Below are positions 58,518-64,000 of a DNA stretch of 64,000 nt, piece after piece. Below the pieces are notes generated by a model. The model was not told where the DNA came from and did no database searches. It saw only the letters and a list, made by a program, of their open reading frames with translations. Within the stretch, counting starts at the first letter, position 1. Every line of letters starts with the position of its first letter. Source of the stretch: Oxytricha trifallax (taxonomy: Eukaryota > Ciliophora > Spirotrichea > Sporadotrichida > Oxytrichidae); assembly GCA_000711775.1 (NCBI GenBank), contig ARYC01002099.1:1-64000 (forward strand), in the 5' to 3' direction. The translations under genes were made by a program, and so were the position numbers.

Positions 58518-58658
58518 TCAAAAATAACTTTTAATAAATAGTTAATAATGTCCATTCTATGTTTTTCCTATATCATTCATTAGCTTCAAAACTGATTAAA
58601 TAGTTTTGGCAGCAGCAGTCGCTGCTTTCCCACCTCCCAGTACTTTTTCCACGTAAGC
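58518..58658 (-). CDS. Gly/Ala-rich coding island
   Basis: 46 codons to TGA at 58518: AYVEKVLGGGKAATAAAKTI then QSVLKLMNDIGKTQNGHY. The last ~10 codons are AT-rich and may be outside the segment. Family unknown. Confidence 0.45.
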
Positions 58659-58769
58659 TCAGGATTCCGAAAATCCAAAAAGAATTAGAACTTTGTTCTA
58701 ATTGTATTTTAAATGATTCATTTATCCACAATACATGACTCAAGATTCACTAAAATGAATTATCAAATT

Positions 58770-59055
58770 CTTTATAGATCTTATGCTAAATCTTTACAGA
58801 AATTTAGTTATTTGACTTTAGAAGATAGATTCCCAAAGAAAGCTTGATGTGTAGATGGAGGCAAATGAAATAATAAATGGCTATGAAGTTTATAATTGGG
58901 GCTAAGATGCTCTTTAATTTTATTAGCAACATAACTCAGGAAATGACTAAAGACTTCTAGTTGCTGCATAAGTTTTACCTGTGCTCAACTCACAAGCAAG
59001 CATGATTAAATGTGATCGAGTTAAAAGTTATTTCTTTATCATAGACTATAGTTGA
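58770..59055 (+). CDS. host coding island, one frame change
   Basis: SYAKSLQKFSYLTLEDRFPK in one frame, then KLDVQMEANEIINGYEVYNW, GQDALQFYQQHNSGNDQRLL and VAAQVLPVLNSQASMIKCDR to TGA at 59053. Gln is often TAA/TAG. Family unknown. Confidence 0.55.
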
Positions 59056-59787
59056 TCCATTACTCAATGATAAAAGAGCAATGAAAAAAAGTTAATATTT
59101 AATTTTGATTCAATAAATCAATGTTTATGTTTAAATAAAACTGTTTATTTTCTAAGAGTTGGTATCTTTGTATTTTAATTTCCTGCATTAAATTATTTCT
59201 TTAAAAATAAAGTTGTATAATTTTAGTCCCAATTACTCGATGATGATACTATTTTGTTACTTTAATTAATCTAATGAAAATTTGTTAGTAAATTTGATAT
59301 AAATAATTTAATTTAATAATTATGAATAACTAAAACTATAATAAAGGGAATAATTTGTTGGTAAATTTATCAGAAATTAATAAATACAACTAGTTAAAAT
59401 AATTTATTTAAGATATTTATTAAATACATATGAACAAATACTCAAAGGAAATTCTTCAGTCATTAAATTAAACCTGTTAGTATTTTGAATCAATAAATTT
59501 AAGATTAACTCAATGCAACCTTTTGCCATCATTAATATTGGAAGCATCTATATGCTAAATTGAGCTAATCAGAACACATCTGATTGACCTAAAATGTTTA
59601 TATCTATAATAAAGAGGTTATACTCTTAAAAAATAAGATTAGTGTTAGCAAAGTCAACTAATTTTATAATTTAGTTAGGAGAAGGGAGTAATGAATATCC
59701 TATCATTCAGATAAATTATGAGTATAATTAAACCAATCTATTTTCAATTTAATAATAATAAAAACATAAATTCCTAGACTATTCCAT

Positions 59788-60102
59788 GATATCATGGTTC
59801 AGTAAAACAATTAAATAGCAACTTTATACCAAAAATGATTCACAAATAATCCTTCAGCATTTGGTAGATATTTTTAAGGAATGATAAAATTTGCTGTTGT
59901 CTACTTTGAAATTAATGGCTTGGCAGAAAATAAGTATAATTACTTTCATTTTCCACAGAATGATTAAATAATCAACACTAGAAAAATATAAGCAATTCAT
60001 TTAATAAGTATTTAAATATAATTAAGCAATGTTCAAAATGCATTTGTGAATAAACGAAATAAATATCTTATTAACTTTGATATTAACTAAAAGTATTTCT
60101 GA
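59788..60102 (+). CDS. host coding island, one internal TGA
   Basis: DIMVQQNNQIATLYQK, TGA at 59836, then FTNNPSAFGRYFQGMIKFAV and VYFEINGLAENKYNYFHFPQ. The rest to TGA 60100 is AT-rich and less certain. Family unknown. Confidence 0.45.
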
Positions 60103-60258
60103 CTGTTTTACTTAAACGTAAAAGATAACTTATATTAAAACTGACCTATTAAAATAATATCAAGTAAAATTTATATCTATAATTAGGGGATGAAACATTT
60201 GATAAGATATTATTGAGATAGTAAATAAAAATGAAAAGTTAATTTAATAAAACTAAGA

Positions 60259-60696
60259 TCATTTATTTTTACGAGCTAAATCAAAAAATATATTTTTGAC
60301 TTAGCTCGCCATATTTATTAATTCTTAAAAAATAATTTAGTAGTTCTTTATTATAGATTATTAATATATATCAACTAAATGTTTGAATATTTACTAAATC
60401 TCCTGCTCAAAGCTGATTAATTTGAAGTATATTGTATATCTACCTTTACAAGAGGAATAGAAGCTGATGAAAACTTTTGTCTCTGAGTCAAAATTGTGCA
60501 AGGAATCATAATAAAAAACATAAGGAAATCTTTTTTGCATGAAATTTTGATCAAATACTTTTAAAGACAGCAGGATTCTCTTCACATGTTTTCTATTAGA
60601 ATATTGAATGTAACACTCCTACATAGTTGAAACTCTTACTTCTCATGAGTCTACTCTTATATACCCAATTTATTGAAGTTATTAAGGAGGCAAATC
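60259..60696 (-). CDS. host coding island, one internal TGA
   Basis: A 146-codon frame with a single TGA at 60643-60645: DLPPQQLQQIGYIRVDS, TGA, EVRVSTMQECYIQYSNRKHV, KRILLSLKVFDQNFMQKRFP, YVFYYDSLHNFDSETKVFIS and CKGRYTIYFKLISFEQEI. The part beyond 60394 is AT-rich. The segment 60395-60640 is open even in the standard code apart from a TAG. Family unknown. Confidence 0.55.
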
Positions 60697-60982
60697 TAAA
60701 ATTACTGTTAAATAATTATAGATAAATAAAAGAGATACCAGGTTATACCATGCTTGCGTTAATCTAGAATGTAAAATTTTGATGGAAATCAAATATATGA
60801 TTAAGAATAAATTTCAAATTTATTAATTATTTATTTTTATCAATGATTTGTTAACTTTGCTAAGAGTAGAGTAGAGTAGATGGAAGTCGCACTTCCCTAC
60901 CATCTTCATGTACCTTATAATAAATCCCATTCAAATTTAAAACAAAACTCTGTGCATGTGATGCTTCTCTTTCTCGTGAGTC

Positions 60983-61611
60983 ATGTTAAATATTTTAAAC
61001 CTTTAGCCATTATTACGAAATCCCCTTTATGAACCCAGAGAACTTGCTGAAAATAATGATATTTCTGAAGGTTTAAAATCTTAATTTAGCTGTATCACTT
61101 TAACGAAAAATTATAAATTGATGTAGATGGTCTACTTTGATGGAAATTTTACATAAAATATTGGACCTTCATGCACAAATATAATAACTATATTCAGATT
61201 GCTATAGTAATATCACTACCTTGATGTTACTTTGTTAATTTTATTGAGTAAAACATAATGAAAAATATAGTACCTTCAAAAAGATTATGTGGCTATATCT
61301 TCAGTTTTAAAATACTTATTTCCAAGATCTTCAAAGTATAGGCTATTATTACTTTAATATACACTTTTCTGTGAAGTTTTGTGGATGTTGAGATAGAGGC
61401 TTACGAAGGGTTTAGGCATACAAATTATAAGCTAAAAATGCAAAAGATCATCATTATCATCAGATTTATACTAAATGACTTAATTAAGACATAAGGCTGT
61501 TCAAAAGATAAAGCTGCAAGAAATATCATGAACCAGAGAACAAACAATGCTAATTTAATAACATTTTTGGAAGAAAAAATATAAAAAATATTTAGAATAT
61601 GTGAATATTGA
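60983..61611 (+). CDS. host gene, ATG to TGA, one frame change
   Basis: ATG 60983: MLNILNLQPLLRNPLYEPRE, LAENNDISEGLKSQFSCITL and MVYFDGNFTQNIGPSCTNII, open to TGA 61259. A second frame from 61378 gives FVDVEIEAYEGFRHTNYKLK, MQKIIIIIRFILNDLIKTQG and SKDKAARNIMNQRTNNANLI to TGA 61609. The 61262-61377 interval may be a spacer. Together about 170 codons. Family unknown. Confidence 0.55.
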
Positions 61612-61619
61612 AATAAATC

Positions 61620-62375
61620 TTAAAAAATTATTTGCGGAAATTTAAAATATCTTAGCCAATTATATTAAAAGTAATATTTCAACCATTTCATGCTTTGAAA
61701 AATGATTCAAATCAAGTAAATAAATGATGTATATTATTACCTTCGCCACTTTTTTATAAAAAGGCTCAACATAAACAGAGATTGATAAAATAAAATGTTA
61801 ATTATTATTATTTTTATTTTTTCCTATTTGTTGTAATTTATTTAATTTTGTTATTTACTTAAAATTCAAAAAATTCTGAGAATAGTTTTAATTATTAAGC
61901 CTTTATAATTTTGATAATTAACCCAATTAGATTTCATTAGAATTAAAAGAACTAATTAGAATTGTAAAGAAAAAATTAATTCAATTAGTTTTACTCATAT
62001 TTATGTAAGCTTGCTTGTTTAATTTAGTTTCAATTTTTCAATTATATCCAATCATTTTTTATTCTTATAATATAATGAAACTTATATTTTAAAAAAAAAT
62101 AAGCCAAAATTAATATGATTTATTAACAAATTAATTGGAGAATATAATAATTTTAGCATTTAATTTTTAAAACAAGAATTTTATTAGCGCTATCCATTAA
62201 GTTATCCTAACTTTGATAAGATGGTTGATAAAATAATTGATCTTTTATTATTTTAAATTCATCCATCAGAATTATGAAAATAATATTATACACACTTATT
62301 GAAAAAATAAATAACAAATTAGCACAGAGATATATAAACAAAGTTTATTGATGGACCATGTATTTGTTCATTAAA
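61620..62375. other. AT-rich DNA, no gene seen
   Basis: AT-rich spacer with no supported feature. Confidence 0.4.
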
Positions 62376-62381
62376 TAAAAT

Positions 62382-62868
62382 AAGACATTAGAAGGGATCT
62401 TGAGACATCCAGACTAAGAGGAACAAACAATTTATAGAATTATCTCACGATATAATATCGATAAATCCTCCAGAGAAAGAGAAAGTTGAATCATAAAAAC
62501 AGAGGAGGAGATCTTAAGAACAGCTCTTAATGAGCAGTACTGTGGTCTAGCTCCACTATTCAATTTAACCACTTCTTAAATGGGAGCATACTCAATGTAA
62601 ATATGCAAAATATCTGAATAATAAAATGCCGTACCTCTCTATATAATCCATTTTAACTAAGAATTAAATTGAGAAGGTGCCCCTTCTTCAGATGTAAAAT
62701 GACAAGACTAACTTGAAGAAGATGTAAGATAAACTTATTTATAAACTAATAGAAGTGACTCCTTCAGAATTGGTTATGATAAATTATGAGACGAATGTGC
62801 AGCGTGTGTTCATGAGTAGAGATTTGCATTCGTAAAACTTGATCAATTAATTTGAGTTTGACAAATGA
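62382..62868 (+). CDS. host gene region in two frames
   Basis: First frame: KTLEGILRHPDQEEQTIYRI, TGA at 62487, then TEEEILRTALNEQYCGLAPL and FNLTTSQMGAYSMQICKISE to TGA 62670. Second frame from 62698: NDKTNLKKMQDKLIYKLIEV, TPSELVMINYETNVQRVFMS and RDLHSQNLINQFEFDK to TGA 62866. Both are protein-like; a frame change near 62680 would join them. Family unknown. Confidence 0.5.
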
Positions 62869-62959
62869 ATAGGGCTTTTTGAAAAAAATTTTAAGAGGAA
62901 TTTTTTGAATCTTGAAGTCTGGCTGAAGTATTTATTGAGATTCTCTTATTTATTTATCA

Positions 62960-64000
62960 ATTGTATTTATTGCTAAATAAATAATTATAAAATTATGAAG
63001 CAAATATATATTCTAGTGAGAATAAATATACAAAATGCAACAAAAACTTTTATCAAAATATAACCAATGAAATTAATATTTTTCATCCTTTTTAGCAAAC
63101 AATATCATTCAGAAAAGATGACACAATATCAAATCCTTAATTTTCAATATATTTATTTACTAATAAATGACTCTGAAATAATATATAGTTTAAAAATGTA
63201 AATGAAGCATCAGATATTAGAATCATCACAAAATGACTTTAATCAATTATTTTAAAAATAATAAGATAATAGATTTAATTCATACTATTATAATTAAAAT
63301 TTATTAAATAAATGTAATTACAAAATAAAGAAGTATATAATCGCCAATGAATAACTCTTAAACTGCAATCAAATATGATAAATTTACAAATCATTCAATG
63401 CATAATTGATATGATTGCTTTAATTTTCATAAGGAATCATTAGTTATTATGATTGAAAATAAAGATATTTATATAACAAAAATTATATATATCTTTTTTA
63501 ATTACATTTTTACCATATTTATTAAATATTAAAAATTAAACATTCAGAAGTTTTAATAGTATTAAACCTCGCAATAAATTTCAATTAATGTTAAAGCTTT
63601 AATTAATGGAACTTAAATATTATAATCCATAGATGTCGAATATGTATTCAATTTTATTAAATATTACTGAGCAATGACCAATCAATTATATTCATAAATT
63701 ATCAGCAGATAATATAAATTATAAATTTAATAATAAATTGGTAAGGTTTATAAAATAGTCAGTTTATAAGATTTTTATGACTATAAGGAATATTATAATG
63801 CTTAAAGTTGCTCAAACTGATTAGCAATTCCAACTAAACTTGTTTATTATCACACTTTGTAATAGTATTTCCCAAACTGCTTTAACATAGCAGTGAAAAC
63901 TTTAATTTACTGATAAATTAAACTCCATCCCAAAGATAGTAGAGATACAATTAAATAATCATTAATTGAAATACTCTAGTCATATTCATGAAATGAAGTC
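62960..64000. other. AT-rich DNA, no gene seen
   Basis: AT-rich to the right edge; no supported feature. Confidence 0.45.

Noticed and set aside
1-64000. CRISPR arrays, bacterial operons, ribosome-binding sites, rRNA
   Set aside because: No spaced direct repeats of CRISPR type, no bacterial gene organisation and no rRNA-like sequence; the genome is eukaryotic germline.

Overview
The window looks like germline (micronuclear) DNA of a spirotrich ciliate, most likely a hypotrich of the Oxytricha/Tetmemena kind. The DNA is very AT-rich. Short, GC-richer coding islands on both strands read well only when TAA and TAG are taken as glutamine and TGA as stop. The strongest marker is a TBE-type transposon whose tip is telomere-like (caaaaccccaaaaccc) and which carries the expected three genes: a D,D,E transposase, a small ORF, and a zinc-finger plus kinase-like ORF. 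Species is not proven.

Layout: 1-2450 is a ~206-bp tandem satellite. 2.5-14.8 kb is AT-rich DNA with islands that look like macronucleus-destined segments: a MORN repeat, a membrane protein, a YHYH-domain gene and others. 14.8-22 kb is a nest of mobile DNA: a 959-bp foldback element, a ~1.1-kb long-TIR element, a 415-bp foldback MITE, and a 4.1-kb TBE copy missing one tip. 22-34 kb holds host islands, including two loci with MT-A70-like sequence, plus a decayed TBE relic. 35.3-36.3 kb is a Tc1/IS630-like relic. 37.2-39.7 kb is a long-TIR fossil with an SF3-helicase (Rep-like) protein; a second fossil of it lies at 55.4-56.3 kb. 41.9-42.9 kb is another TIR element with an unrecognised protein. 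46.2-49.5 kb is an inverted TBE copy split by a second copy of the 415-bp MITE; the third copy sits inside the Rep-like element. 50.7-64 kb is AT-rich DNA with more coding islands.

The islands are probably pieces of genes that are joined in the macronucleus after the AT-rich DNA and transposons are deleted. One pair of islands is separated by a 169-bp spacer with an 8-bp direct repeat (TGTTAGTT), as an IES with its pointer would be. TBE transposases are known in Oxytricha to take part in germline DNA elimination, so the elements here may be both cargo and machinery.

Cautions: because TAA/TAG are not stops, long open frames arise by chance and several frames can look plausible at once. Most islands also show one-base frame changes or an internal TGA. 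Whether these are assembly indels, decay of germline-only copies, or unusual decoding cannot be settled here. Most island products could not be named.
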